DNA of 64,000 nt from Nonomuraea fuscirosea (GCF_003001935.1 NZ_PVNG01000015.1:1-64000), one strand, 5' to 3'; positions 41,771 to 52,827 are shown, counted from the stretch's first letter. Notes: generated by a model not told the origin, from the sequence alone. Numbers and translations are program-made.

Positions 41771-42213
41771 GCGAGAGTGCCGAGCTGCTGTCGGGGATGG
41801 CGCTGGGGTCGTTCCGGCTCAACGGGCAGTTCCTGCACGTCGCCGAGGGGCTGGCCCGGCCGGCCGGGATGACGGCGGCGTGGTGGCAGGTGCTCGGAGC
41901 CGTGCTGGACGAGCCCCTGCCCGTCGCCGGGATCGCCCGCGCCATGGGGATGACCAGGCAGGGCGTGCAGCGGATCGCGGACCTGCTGGTCGAGCGGGGG
42001 CTGGCCGAATACCGGCCCAACCCCGCGCACCGGCGGGCCAAGCTGCTGCGGCCCACCGCCGAGGGGCGGGCGGCCATCGCCGAGATCATCCCCGGCCATC
42101 GGGAGTTCGCCGACCGGCTCGTGGGGGAGCTGGGCGTGGAGACGGCACGAGACTGCCTGGAGGCGCTGCGCCGGCTGTCAGCGGCCCTCGACCGGCTCGG
42201 CGACAACCCCTGA
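41767..42213 (+). CDS. MarR-family transcriptional regulator
   Basis: 148 residues. The wHTH reads PLPVAGIARAMGMTRQGVQR, then VERGLAEYRPNPAHRRAKLL, typical of MarR. The ATG at 41767 overlaps the DJ-1 stop (ATGA). It is the likely regulator of this two-gene operon via the dyads at 41119-41153. The inducer is unknown. Confidence 0.85.
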   Translation: MSESAELLSGMALGSFRLNGQFLHVAEGLARPAGMTAAWWQVLGAVLDEPLPVAGIARAMGMTRQGVQRIADLLVERGLAEYRPNPAHRRAKLLRPTAEGRAAIAEIIPGHREFADRLVGELGVETARDCLEALRRLSAALDRLGDNP

Positions 42214-42257
42214 CGACCCCGGTCCCGGTCGCGCCACGCCGGTCCCGGACACGCCAG

Positions 42258-42746
42258 TCACTCCAGGTCCCCGCTCCCGGTCAGGCGGATTCTGCGGCGT
42301 GGTTTGAAGACCGAGAGTGTCGTGGCCGTCATCAGCATGACGATCTGGGCGCCCAGCGCCGCCACCTGGCCCCACTGCCGCGCCTCCGCCACGGACCGGC
42401 CGCCCGAGGTGGCGGCGGCCATTCCCTCCGGATCGAACAGGAACATGCCCACGCCGACCACGGCCAGCAGCAGCACCAGCTTGCCCGCCACCCAGTAATG
42501 GCGGAACACCCCCCAATGGCTGGTCAGGCCCAGTGTTATGCCGCTGGTCAATGCGATGAGGCTGAGCGGTATCCCGCCCGCGAACACCAGCGGCGACATC
42601 ATCCGATAGGCCGAGTGCGTCAGCGCGGGATCGTTCGCCAGCGTCGCCGCCGTATTCAGCACGACCAGCCCCCAGACCTCCCCGACCAGCGCGACCGAAG
42701 CGATGACGTGGATGACCACGATCGTCCTCCTCATTCGCGGCCGCAT
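42258..42746 (-). CDS. Small integral membrane protein (DUF2269-like)
   Basis: 162 residues with four predicted membrane helices (VVIHVIASVALVGEVWGLVV, LVFAGGIPLSLIALTSGITL, a VAGKLVLLLAVVGVGMFL segment and ALGAQIVMLMTATTLSVF). The layout resembles the DUF2269 family, function unknown. The start at 42746 is supported by AAGGAGG about 9 bases upstream. Confidence 0.75.
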   Translation of the reverse strand: MRPRMRRTIVVIHVIASVALVGEVWGLVVLNTAATLANDPALTHSAYRMMSPLVFAGGIPLSLIALTSGITLGLTSHWGVFRHYWVAGKLVLLLAVVGVGMFLFDPEGMAAATSGGRSVAEARQWGQVAALGAQIVMLMTATTLSVFKPRRRIRLTGSGDLE

Positions 42747-43149
42747 CGCACCCGCCTCCTTTCCTGGTCCAGGCGGCCATCCTCACCGCTCCAGGCGCGC
42801 GCGACGTCCCCCCTCGGGCGGCCGTCCGGATACACCGCAGGGCGTAGGGCGATATTCAAGTTTCGGGCGATCCTTGCCTAACCGGTGGTGAGCCGATAGG
42901 CGGGCATTCTCGCGGAGAGCCAAAACGGATGTCGATTTCCGGCCTGCCGGTGGCGGTTAAATGCCGGGCGCGGTCGACGGGCGTGAAAACACCGTGCCAA
43001 GAAAGAGGGGTTCCGGCTCGGCCTCCGGCAGGGCCAAATGAGTTGCGGTTCTCGCTGCCTGCCGCGATTGTTATTGGCGGCACCTCACAGCCCTGCACAA
43101 ACGACTATGGCGTCGGGAATTCCGCGCCGATCCATGGAGGAAAGCACAC
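42747..43149. other. Gene-free interval upstream of the first small secreted protein gene
   Basis: 403 bp with no supported gene. Its last 90 bases hold a GATTGTTATT element (43066-43075), a CGCGCCGATCC stretch and the ribosome binding site GGAGGAAAG (43136-43144). All have counterparts in front of the second paralogue. Confidence 0.5.
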
Positions 43150-43416
43150 ATGATCCGTCGCATTCTCGCCGGTGCAGCAATCGCGGCCGTCGCTCTCGGT
43201 TTCTCCGCGTCCGCCGCCTCGGCCGACGTCGGCCCCAACCCGCACAACAGCGGGCAGAGCATTCTGAGCCAGTTCAGCATCCTGGACGACCTGACCGCGC
43301 TGAACGACGTCCTGAACGACTCCGTCAAGTACGTCGACGTGCTGACCATCGCCCACCTGCAGGACATCGACGCCGACGTCCTGAGCAACGTGGAGAACTC
43401 CGGCGACAACAACTGA
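43150..43416 (+). CDS. Small secreted protein, paralogue A
   Basis: 88 residues. A Sec signal peptide (MIRRILAGAAIAAVALGFSA then SASA) is followed by a mature part of about 62 residues beginning DVGPN, with no cysteine. Its core SILDD, LNDSVKYVDVLT and HLQDID is shared with paralogue B (about two-thirds identical over the mature part, by eye), and both end GDNN. I do not recognise the family; a surface-coat role like that of chaplins or rodlins is speculation. The ribosome binding site is GGAGGAAAG. Confidence 0.75.
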   Translation: MIRRILAGAAIAAVALGFSASAASADVGPNPHNSGQSILSQFSILDDLTALNDVLNDSVKYVDVLTIAHLQDIDADVLSNVENSGDNN

Positions 43417-43639
43417 CGACTCCTCACATGGCGTAGGCAGGAAGGTGATCGGCGGCTTTCCGAATATGCGGAGAGCCCGCCCGGCCAAGATCGTCTTTCT
43501 GGTGCCTTGAGGTAGGCCGAATGTACGGGCCGTGGACATCGCGACCACGGCACTGGCTTGGTGCGCACCGAGCTACGCGCATCGCGCGGTCCGGGTCGAT
43601 CACTGCAGGACGACCCCGGGCCGCGCGATCGTCGTTTTC

Positions 43640-44203
43640 TCAGGCGAGCGGATCGAGGTTCGCCGAGGTCTCGCTGGGCCGGATCACGCCCATGAAGGTC
43701 CGCCGATCCAGCGCGTCCACCCGGACGACCTGCCCCGTGTACGGGGCGTGCACCATCCGCGTCGCGTCCACCGCCACGGCGACGTGCTCTGGCCCCGGAC
43801 TGCCCGGGTCGCTGTCGTAGAAGACCAGATCCCCCGGCTCCACCTGCTCCTTGGCCACGCGGATCCCCGAGCGCCACTGCTCGTGCGTGGTCGTCCCGAT
43901 GAGCACCCCCGCCCGCGCCCAGGCGTACTCCGTCAAGCCCGAGCAGTCGAAGCCGAGCGTCTTGGCGCCTTTCCCGATCCCGAATCCGGGCCCGCGCACC
44001 CCGCCGCCGCCCCACGAGTAGGGAATTCCGATCATCTCCATCGCCGCCCGCGCCGCGATGGCCCCGGCTCCTGACCGTATCGCCGCGACGGGCCGGCATA
44101 TTTGCGCGGGACAAGCGCCGGCGGCCGCCACGGCAGCGCCGGGAAACGCGCTGACAAGTGTGCCCGCCAGTACGGTCAGCAGCACCGGCCTTATTCCGTT
44201 CAT
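43640..44203 (-). CDS. Secreted NlpC/P60 peptidoglycan hydrolase
   Basis: 187 residues. A signal peptide (MNGIRPVLLTVLAGTLVSAF) precedes the NlpC/P60 domain with catalytic Cys in GFDCSGLTEYAW, His in GPEHVAVAVD and a third polar/His in RMVHAPYTGQV. It cuts peptide stems of peptidoglycan outside the cell. The start at 44203 is chosen because it directly precedes the signal peptide; the open frame further upstream lacks one. It lies between the two small secreted paralogues, on the opposite strand. Confidence 0.88.
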   Translation of the reverse strand: MNGIRPVLLTVLAGTLVSAFPGAAVAAAGACPAQICRPVAAIRSGAGAIAARAAMEMIGIPYSWGGGGVRGPGFGIGKGAKTLGFDCSGLTEYAWARAGVLIGTTTHEQWRSGIRVAKEQVEPGDLVFYDSDPGSPGPEHVAVAVDATRMVHAPYTGQVVRVDALDRRTFMGVIRPSETSANLDPLA

Positions 44204-44566
44204 GGCATATTCAGCGCTCCTCGACTCGTTGACGCCGAGCCCGTGGTCACGGCGCTCTACCGCTAACATTCCTCCATCCCTATGCGGATAAAACGCCCTT
44301 TGGTCAGGCAGGGTGTGTGTATGGGCATAAGATGAAAAATTGCCGTCATGCCGCCCCGGGCATATCAGGACCACTCGGACATATCCCGACTGGGGATGAT
44401 CGGCAGCCAAGGAATTGGGGCGGGTATTTGACTTTGGCTTAGCGTGCTCGGGTTGCGGCGCGCCGACGGGCCGCGAGATTGTTATTCAGGGAATCTCGCA
44501 GTGCTGTGCGAGTGATTCACGATGACGCGCATCCCGCGCCGATTCCGACGAAGGAGAAACAAACAA
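44204..44566. other. Shared upstream region of NlpC/P60 and secreted paralogue B
   Basis: 363 bp. It contains GATTGTTATT (44477-44486), the same element as before paralogue A (43066-43075), and a CGCGCCGATTCC stretch before the second start. Both elements sit 80-90 bases upstream of the ATG, so the promoter was duplicated with the gene. Confidence 0.5.
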
Positions 44567-44833
44567 ATGATCCGTCGCATTCTCGCTGGTGCAGCGATCG
44601 CGGGCTGCATGTTCGGGATGTCGGCCACGAGCGCCTCGGCCGACGTCGGTCCCAACGCGTTCAACAAGGGCAAGCAGATCCTCAGCCAGCTGAGCATCCT
44701 CGACGACGCCACGGTGGCCAACGACGTCCTCAACGACTCCGTCAAGTACATCGACATCCTGACGGCCCTGCACCTGCAGGACATCGACCTCAACGCTCTC
44801 AGCAACCTGGAGAACGTGGGCGACAACAACTGA
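44567..44833 (+). CDS. Small secreted protein, paralogue B
   Basis: 88 residues with the same MIRRILAGAAIA signal peptide as paralogue A and a mature part starting DVGPNAFN, ending GDNN. There is no cysteine. Conserved islands are SILDD, NDVLNDSVKY and HLQDID. The start is ATG 44567, preceded by GAAGGAG at 44551-44557. A hairpin downstream (44891-44932) may end the transcript. Confidence 0.75.
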   Translation: MIRRILAGAAIAGCMFGMSATSASADVGPNAFNKGKQILSQLSILDDATVANDVLNDSVKYIDILTALHLQDIDLNALSNLENVGDNN

Positions 44834-45161
44834 TCGCCTGAGGGCGGCGGCGGCTCGACGCCCAGGTCCGCGCGCCTCGGTGTGACGGCGCTCCGGCAGC
44901 CACGAACCCCTCGTGGCGGCACCTTGCCGGAGTGCTCCGCGCCGGTCGCGTACGCGGAGCCGGGCGCGGCGGGTCACCGTCCTCGGTAGATCGCGAATCC
45001 GAACAGGCCGGTGTCCGTCAAGCCCGCAGCCGGCGCGGGTACGGCCCGCCTGTTCGGAAAGCGCTACCTACCAACATTCACCCTAAAAACGGTCATAACA
45101 CGGCGAAGAATACCTATTAATTAATTCCTCGTGTAGCCTGTATTTCAGGAAATTCGGCAAT
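44834..45161. other. Interval between secreted paralogue B and the STAS gene
   Basis: 328 bp. It holds the hairpin at 44891-44932 and an AT-rich stretch (about 45060-45150) that could be the promoter of the STAS gene. No gene is seen. Confidence 0.5.
44891..44932 (+). terminator. Two-part hairpin after secreted paralogue B
   Basis: CTCCGGCA (44891-44898) pairs with TGCCGGAG (44925-44932). Inside, CCACGA (44900-44905) pairs with TCGTGG (44911-44916). No T-run follows. It is 58 bases past the stop. Confidence 0.5.
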
Positions 45162-45434
45162 ATGACCCCCATAGGTGCGTGTTGGGGGGTGCGAGGAGTG
45201 TGTAGCGTCCAGCAGCGACTGCTCTACCAGGACGAGCAGCTGAGCATCACCGTGGCGATGACGTCCGCGGCTCCGGTCGTCACGCTGATCGGCGAGATCG
45301 ACGCCACCAACAGTCCGGCGCTGGCCGGCGTCCTGGCGAACTGCCGCCAGGACCCCGAGCGGAACGCCGTCGTTCAGAATGGCCCCTGCCCCTACATCGA
45401 TGTCGACACCGGCGCGCTGAGCTTCATCGACGTG

Positions 45435-47741
<2,307 letters not shown>

Positions 47742-47763
47742 CATCGCTCCTTCACGTGAACGG

Positions 47764-49140
47764 TCAGCGCGCCACCTCGACGTTCTCCAGCACGCCGAGC
47801 GCGTCCGGCACCAGGACCGCGACCGAGTAGTAGGCGCTGACCTGGTAGGACGCGACGGCTCTCGCGTCGATGCCGGTGAAGCGCACGCTCAGCCCCGGCT
47901 CGCGCTCGCCGGGGACGCCGCCGCGGTGGAGGCCGACGACGCCCTGATCCTCCTCGCCGGTGCGCAGGACGAGGATCGAGGTCGTGCCGTCCCGGCTGAT
48001 CGGGATCTTGTCGCAGGGCAGGATGGGCACGCCGCGCCACGCGGTCAGCCGCGAGCCGTCGATCTCGACGCTGTCGGGATAGACGCCCCTGGCGCTGCAC
48101 TCGCGGTGGAAGGCGGCGACGGCGCGCGGATGGGCCAGGTAGAAGCGGGACTTCTTCCTGCGGCACAGCAGCTCGTCCAGGTCGTCGGGGCCCGGCGGGC
48201 CGGTGCGGGTGTGCACGCGCTGGCCGGGGTGGGCCTGGTGGAGCAGCCCGAAGTCGCGGTTGACGATCATCTCGCGCTCCTGCGACTCGCGTACCGCCTG
48301 GATGGTCAGGCGCAGCTGCTCCTCCTTCTGGTCCATCGGGTCGTTGTAGAGGTCGGTGACCCGGGTGTGCACGCGCAGCACGGTCTGCGAGACGCTCAGC
48401 TCGTACTCGCGCGGCCCCGGATCGTAGTCGGCGAACGTGCCGGGCAGCGTCACCTCGCCGCGGTGCCCGGCGGCCGTGGCGATCTCGGCCTCGCCCCACC
48501 TGTTCTGCGGCGCGGCCCGGCGGGCGCGGTAGGCGGCGAGCCGGTCGCGCAGCGCCGGTGACCGCTCGCTCAGCGCGCGCAGCTCCTCCCAGCGCAGGAA
48601 CAGCACCGTGCAGGCGGTGTCGGCCGTCAGCGTGCTGTCCCACGGCTCGCCAGGGGCGGGTTCGTCGGCGCCGGCGTGGTCGCCGCCGGCCAGGATGCCG
48701 GCGAAGGCCCGGGCGCCGTACTCGCCCGCCCGGATCCTCCGCACCCGCCCGCGGGCGACGACGATCAGCTCGTCCGCCGGCCGTCCGGCCCGCACGATCG
48801 TGTCGCCGCGCTCGTACTCCCGCTGCTCGAACCGGTCGCCGACCAGGTCGAGCACGGGGTCACCGGCCAGCCCGTGCAGCGGCGGCAGCTCGGCCAGGGT
48901 CGGTGGGACGACGTGGATCCTGGCCCCGGTGTTGGCGAAGCTCACCCGGCCGCCGCCGACCGGGTAGGTGAGCCGCCGGTTCACCCGGTAGACCCCGCCC
49001 GCGACGTCCACCCACGGGAGCACCCGCAGCAGCCAGCGCGGGGAGATCTCCCGCATCTGGGGGGACGTCTTGGTCGTCGTGGCCAGGTTGCGCGCCGCCG
49101 GGGCGCCGAGGCTCGACCTCTGGCCGGGCTCCGCTGTCAT
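47764..49140 (-). CDS. Family 2B encapsulin shell protein with cNMP-like insert (copy 1, divergent)
   Basis: About 458 residues. An N-terminal arm and first HK97-like part (residues 1-95) precede an inserted cyclic-nucleotide-binding-like domain (about 95-205), then the main HK97 shell fold (from GEVTLPGTFADYDPGPREYE to the C-terminus VLVPDALGVLENVEV). Compared with the second copy, the nucleotide-pocket cassette is degenerate: the GEL glutamate and the Arg of the FSARA segment are replaced (AGADEP and LTA). The shell and N-arm are otherwise very similar. It lies 22 bases upstream of geosmin synthase in the operon. Confidence 0.9.
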   Translation of the reverse strand: MTAEPGQRSSLGAPAARNLATTTKTSPQMREISPRWLLRVLPWVDVAGGVYRVNRRLTYPVGGGRVSFANTGARIHVVPPTLAELPPLHGLAGDPVLDLVGDRFEQREYERGDTIVRAGRPADELIVVARGRVRRIRAGEYGARAFAGILAGGDHAGADEPAPGEPWDSTLTADTACTVLFLRWEELRALSERSPALRDRLAAYRARRAAPQNRWGEAEIATAAGHRGEVTLPGTFADYDPGPREYELSVSQTVLRVHTRVTDLYNDPMDQKEEQLRLTIQAVRESQEREMIVNRDFGLLHQAHPGQRVHTRTGPPGPDDLDELLCRRKKSRFYLAHPRAVAAFHRECSARGVYPDSVEIDGSRLTAWRGVPILPCDKIPISRDGTTSILVLRTGEEDQGVVGLHRGGVPGEREPGLSVRFTGIDARAVASYQVSAYYSVAVLVPDALGVLENVEVAR

Positions 49141-49171
49141 CACACCAACTCCTGACGGGAAAGGGCGGCTG

Positions 49172-50587
49172 CTAGCCGTTGCGGCCGAGCTCGACGTCCT
49201 CCAGCACGCCGAGCGCGTCCGGCACCAGCACGGCGGCCGAGTAGTAGGCGCTGACGAGGTAGGAGATGACCGCCTTCTCGTTGATGTTCATGAACCGGAC
49301 CGACAGGCTCGGCTGGTACTCGTCGGGGATGCCGGTCTGGTGCAGGCCGACGACGCCCTGGTTCTCCTGCCCGGTGCGCATGAGCAGGAAGGACGTCGTC
49401 CGGGTGCCCGAGACCGGGATCTTGTTGCACGGGAAGATCGGCACGCCCCGCCAGGCCGGCACGCGGTGCCCGCTGACCTCACTCGACTGCGGGTAGACGC
49501 CGCGCTTGCTGCACTCGCGGCCGAACGCGGCGATGGCCTGCGGGTGGGCCAGGAAGAACGACGGCTCCTTCCACACGGTCGACAGCAGGTCGTCGAGGTC
49601 GTCGGGGGTGGGCGGGCCGGAGCGGGTGCGGATGCGCTGGCCGAAGTCGGCGTTGTGCAGCAGGCCGAACTCCCTGCTGTTGATCAGCTCGTGCTCCTGG
49701 CGCTCGCGCAGCGCCTCGATCGTCAGGCGCAGCTGCTGGTCGAGCTGGCTCATCGGCTGGTTGTACAGGTCGGAGACGCGGCTGTGCACGCGCAGGACCG
49801 TCTGGGCCACGCTCAGCTCGTACTCGCGCGGGCTCTGCTCGTAGTCCACGAACGTGCCGGGCAGGACGGCCTCGCCGACGTGGCCGGCCGACATGTTGAT
49901 CGCGGCCTCGCCGTAGTCGTTCTGCTTCCGGTCGCCGCTGGTACGCCAGCGCTCGACGTGCTCGCGCAGCGCCGGGACCTGCTCGGCGATCTGCTCGAAG
50001 TCCTGGCGGGAGAGCGTGAGCACGGTGGTGGCCGTCTTCGCGCGGGCCGAGAACTCGTGCCTGCCGCCCCCGGCCAGGCTCAGCTCGCCCAGGTGGTCGC
50101 CGTCGGCCAGCACGCCGAGGTTCTGCTCGTCGCCGTACGAGCCGCGCCCGACCTTGGCCACCCGGCCGTGCGCGATCAGCACGAGCCGGTCCACCTCGCC
50201 GCCCTCGGAGACGATCTCCTCGCCCGCCTCCACCTCGCGCTGGCTGAACCGGTCGGCCAGCGCTCCGAGCACCTCCATGTCGTCGAAGCCGCGCAGCATG
50301 GGCAGCTCGGTCAGCTCGGCCGGGATCACCCGCACCTCGGCACCCGTGGTGGTGAAGGTGATCCGGCCGTCGCCCAGCGTGTACGTCAGCCGCCGGTTGA
50401 CCCTGAACACGCCGCCCGAGCACTGCACCCACGGCAGCAGCCGCAGCAGCCACCGGCTGGTGATCTCCTGCATCTGCGGCGGCGTCTTGGTGGTCGTCGA
50501 GAGCTGTTTGGCCGCGTCGGTACTGAGGCTGAGCTGCCCGTTCCCGTTGCCGTTCTCGGGTGCCGTGGTGTGCGTGGTTTCGGTCAT
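49172..50587 (-). CDS. Family 2B encapsulin shell protein with cNMP-binding insert (copy 2)
   Basis: 471 residues of the same layout as copy 1, with a longer N-terminal arm rich in Thr, Gly and Asn. The inserted domain (about residues 105-215) keeps the phosphate-binding cassette pattern LGELSLAGGGRHEFSARAKT. The shell domain ends SAAVLVPDALGVLEDVELG. Family 2B encapsulins form shells around terpenoid enzymes and can sense cyclic nucleotides by this insert. The genes lie 28 bases apart, so both shells are made together. Heteromeric assembly is inferred. Confidence 0.92.
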   Translation of the reverse strand: MTETTHTTAPENGNGNGQLSLSTDAAKQLSTTTKTPPQMQEITSRWLLRLLPWVQCSGGVFRVNRRLTYTLGDGRITFTTTGAEVRVIPAELTELPMLRGFDDMEVLGALADRFSQREVEAGEEIVSEGGEVDRLVLIAHGRVAKVGRGSYGDEQNLGVLADGDHLGELSLAGGGRHEFSARAKTATTVLTLSRQDFEQIAEQVPALREHVERWRTSGDRKQNDYGEAAINMSAGHVGEAVLPGTFVDYEQSPREYELSVAQTVLRVHSRVSDLYNQPMSQLDQQLRLTIEALRERQEHELINSREFGLLHNADFGQRIRTRSGPPTPDDLDDLLSTVWKEPSFFLAHPQAIAAFGRECSKRGVYPQSSEVSGHRVPAWRGVPIFPCNKIPVSGTRTTSFLLMRTGQENQGVVGLHQTGIPDEYQPSLSVRFMNINEKAVISYLVSAYYSAAVLVPDALGVLEDVELGRNG

Positions 50588-50617
50588 CGTGGTGCACCGC
50601 CAATCTGTGGATGGGAC

Positions 50618-51559
50618 CTAGCGAGGGTTGCGGGAGGATCGGAGTTCGAGCGGCAGCGAGAACGTGAGGGTCTCCTCCGTCAGCGTCACCTGCTCCACGT
50701 CGGCGTATCCGCGGGCCGAGAGCCAGGCCAGTAAGTCGCCGACCAGGCTCTCCGGCACGGACGCGCCGGAGCTCACCCCGACGGTCGCGACACCGTCGAG
50801 CCAGCGTTCGTCGGCGTCGGCGGCCCGGTCGACCAGGTGGGCGGCGCCCGCGCCGGCGTCGAGCGCGACCTCGACCAGCCGCCGGCTGTTGGAGGAGTTG
50901 GGCGAGCCGACCACGATGACGAGCTCGCACTCCGGCGCGATCCTGGTGATCGCCTGCTGGCGGTTCTGGCTGGCGTAGCAGATGTCGTCGCTCGGCGGAT
51001 CGACCAGGCCGGGGAAGCGCTCACGCAGCGCCGAGACGGCCCGCATGGTCTCGTCCACGGCCAGCGTGGTCTGCGACAGCCAGCTCATCCGGCCGGAGCC
51101 GGCCGTCACCAGGTCGTCCGGCCTGGCCGGATCCACGACGTGGATGCGCTCAGGCGCCTCGCCGACCGTGCCCTCGACCTCCTCGTGCTCGGCGTGGCCG
51201 ATGAGGACGATCTCGTAGCCCTCTTCGGCCATCCGCGCGGCCTCCTTGTGCACCTTCGTGACCAGGGGGCAGGTGGCGTCGATCGAGCGCAGGCCGCGCA
51301 ACCCGGCCTCGTCCTTCACCGCGGGCGAGACACCGTGGGCGGAGAAGACGACCAGCGCGCCGTCGGGGACCTCGTTGAGCTCCTCGACGAAGACCGCGCC
51401 GCGCCGGGTCAGGTCGTCGACCACGAAGGTGTTGTGCACGATCTGTTTACGCACGTAGACGGGGGGTCCGAAGCGTCTCAGCGCCTCTTCCACCGTCATG
51501 ATCGCGCGTTCCACGCCCGCGCAGTAGCCGCGCGGGGCAGCGAGAAGTACCCGTCCCAT
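50618..51559 (-). CDS. ispH: 4-hydroxy-3-methylbut-2-enyl diphosphate reductase
   Basis: 313 residues. The three [4Fe-4S] cysteines are in GYCAGVERA, DATCPLVTK and DDICYASQNRQ, with the SHGVSP-like AHGVSP and the HAEHEEVEG segment. IspH makes IPP and DMAPP in the last MEP-pathway step. It starts with ATG 51559, AAGGGG 8 bases upstream, and sits 12 bases after the prenyl synthase gene in the same operon as the encapsulins and geosmin synthase. Another ispH may exist elsewhere in the genome. Confidence 0.94.
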   Translation of the reverse strand: MGRVLLAAPRGYCAGVERAIMTVEEALRRFGPPVYVRKQIVHNTFVVDDLTRRGAVFVEELNEVPDGALVVFSAHGVSPAVKDEAGLRGLRSIDATCPLVTKVHKEAARMAEEGYEIVLIGHAEHEEVEGTVGEAPERIHVVDPARPDDLVTAGSGRMSWLSQTTLAVDETMRAVSALRERFPGLVDPPSDDICYASQNRQQAITRIAPECELVIVVGSPNSSNSRRLVEVALDAGAGAAHLVDRAADADERWLDGVATVGVSSGASVPESLVGDLLAWLSARGYADVEQVTLTEETLTFSLPLELRSSRNPR

Positions 51560-51571
51560 CCGGAGGTCCCC

Positions 51572-52621
51572 TTACGTGGTGCGGTGGGCGAGCTGGTCGG
51601 CCATGAGGGCCAGCACGCCGGCCGCCTCCGGCTTGATCTGTGCCCGGCCCAGGGCGGTCATGGCCTGGTCCACCCGTTCCTCGATCATCTCCTCGACCCT
51701 GGCCAGCGCGCCCGTGTCGATCAGGATCTGCCGCACCTCCGCGGCGTGCTCCTCGTCCAGCGCCGGGTTGCCGTGCCAGCTCCGCAGGTGAACGAGCTGG
51801 GCGGGGGAGGCGTGCTGCACGGCGTGCGCGAACATCACCGTCTGCTTGCCCTCCCGCAGGTCGTCCAGCGCCGACTTGCCCGTCTGCGCCGACGAGCCGA
51901 ACGTGCCGAGCACGTCGTCGCGCAGCTGGAACGCCTCGCCCAGGGGCACGCCGAAGCGGGAGTACTCGTCCAGCAGCTCCAGTGGCGCGCCGGCCAGCGC
52001 GCCCCCGATCTGCAGCGGCCGTTCGACGGTGTATTTCGCGCTCTTGTAGCGGATCACGGTCAGCGCCTCCGCCTCGGTCGCGCCCGAGCGGAGCTGGGCC
52101 AGCACGTCGAGGTACTGGCCGCTGATGACCTCGGTGCGCATGGTGTCGAACACGTGGTGCGCCGTCCGCAGCCGGGCGCCGTCCACGCCGCACGACGACA
52201 GCAGCGCGTCGGACCAGGCCAGGCTGAGCGTGCCGAGCAGGATGCCGCCCGCCCGGCCGAACGCCTCCGCCCCCGGCCCGTCGTGCAGCCCGGCCAGGCT
52301 CATGTGGATGGTGGAGCGGCCCCGGCGCAGCTCACTGCCGTCCATGATGTCGTCGTGGATCAACAGGCCCGCATGGCACAGCTCAAGGGCGGCGGCGGCG
52401 CTGATGATCTCCTCACAGTCGTCGCCGCCGGCGCCGCGCCAGCCCCAGTAACACAGCTGCGGCCGCACGCGCTTGCCGCCGCCGAGGATGAACGAGGACA
52501 ACAGACCGTAGGCGGCCTCGACGCCCGGGTCGGAGATCTGGGCGCCCCAGGATTCCAGGAAACCGCTCAGACGCTGATCAATGCGTGAACCAAGGGAATG
52601 CTGGGTGAAGCTCACCGGCAT
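51572..52621 (-). CDS. Polyprenyl diphosphate synthase (IdsA-like, E-type)
   Basis: About 349 residues. The first Asp-rich motif is HDDIMDGSELRRG and the second is FQLRDDVLGTFG, with the GGGKRVRPQLCYW start of the fold and KSALDDLREGKQT before the C-terminal helices. It makes a C15-C20 allylic diphosphate. ATG 52621 has AAGGAG 8 bases upstream; GTG 52627 is an alternative. As the first gene of the operon it supplies substrate and, in known Family 2B systems, such synthases can be encapsulated cargo. Confidence 0.92.
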   Translation of the reverse strand: MPVSFTQHSLGSRIDQRLSGFLESWGAQISDPGVEAAYGLLSSFILGGGKRVRPQLCYWGWRGAGGDDCEEIISAAAALELCHAGLLIHDDIMDGSELRRGRSTIHMSLAGLHDGPGAEAFGRAGGILLGTLSLAWSDALLSSCGVDGARLRTAHHVFDTMRTEVISGQYLDVLAQLRSGATEAEALTVIRYKSAKYTVERPLQIGGALAGAPLELLDEYSRFGVPLGEAFQLRDDVLGTFGSSAQTGKSALDDLREGKQTVMFAHAVQHASPAQLVHLRSWHGNPALDEEHAAEVRQILIDTGALARVEEMIEERVDQAMTALGRAQIKPEAAGVLALMADQLAHRTT

Positions 52622-52761
52622 ACGCACGGCTCCTTCTCTCTCGAGTCGGTCGCTACCCCTAGTTACTCATCGAATACGGAGAGTGTAAAGCTTCTCCCGC
52701 GGCTTGGCCATGGGCACGCGGGAGGAAACACCAGGTCGCCGGGGCCGATCCACGGCACGAC

Positions 52762-52800
52762 AAAAAACGGCCCTGACGGTGTCGTCACCGTGCGGGGCCG
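52762..52800 (-). terminator. Intrinsic terminator of the 89-residue protein gene
   Basis: On the minus strand, CGGCCC and GGGCCG arms (52768-52773 and 52795-52800) with an inner ACGGTG/CACCGT pair (52776-52781 and 52786-52791) are followed by six T. It ends the gene at 52828 and isolates the encapsulin operon promoter. Confidence 0.85.
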
Positions 52801-52827
52801 GAGCGGAGAAAGGTCAGGAAGGGAAGG

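Noticed and set aside
44204..44500. c-di-AMP (ydaO-type) riboswitch upstream of the NlpC/P60 gene
   Set aside because: The idea is tempting because disA is in the window and such riboswitches control cell-wall hydrolases. I could not find the conserved ydaO core by eye, only scattered short matches. A covariance-model search would decide.
43150..44833. Chaplin or rodlin identity for the two small secreted proteins
   Set aside because: Chaplins need a pair of cysteines or a specific Gly/Asn-rich core, and rodlins are longer. The short IQDIN-like similarity is too weak to name them.
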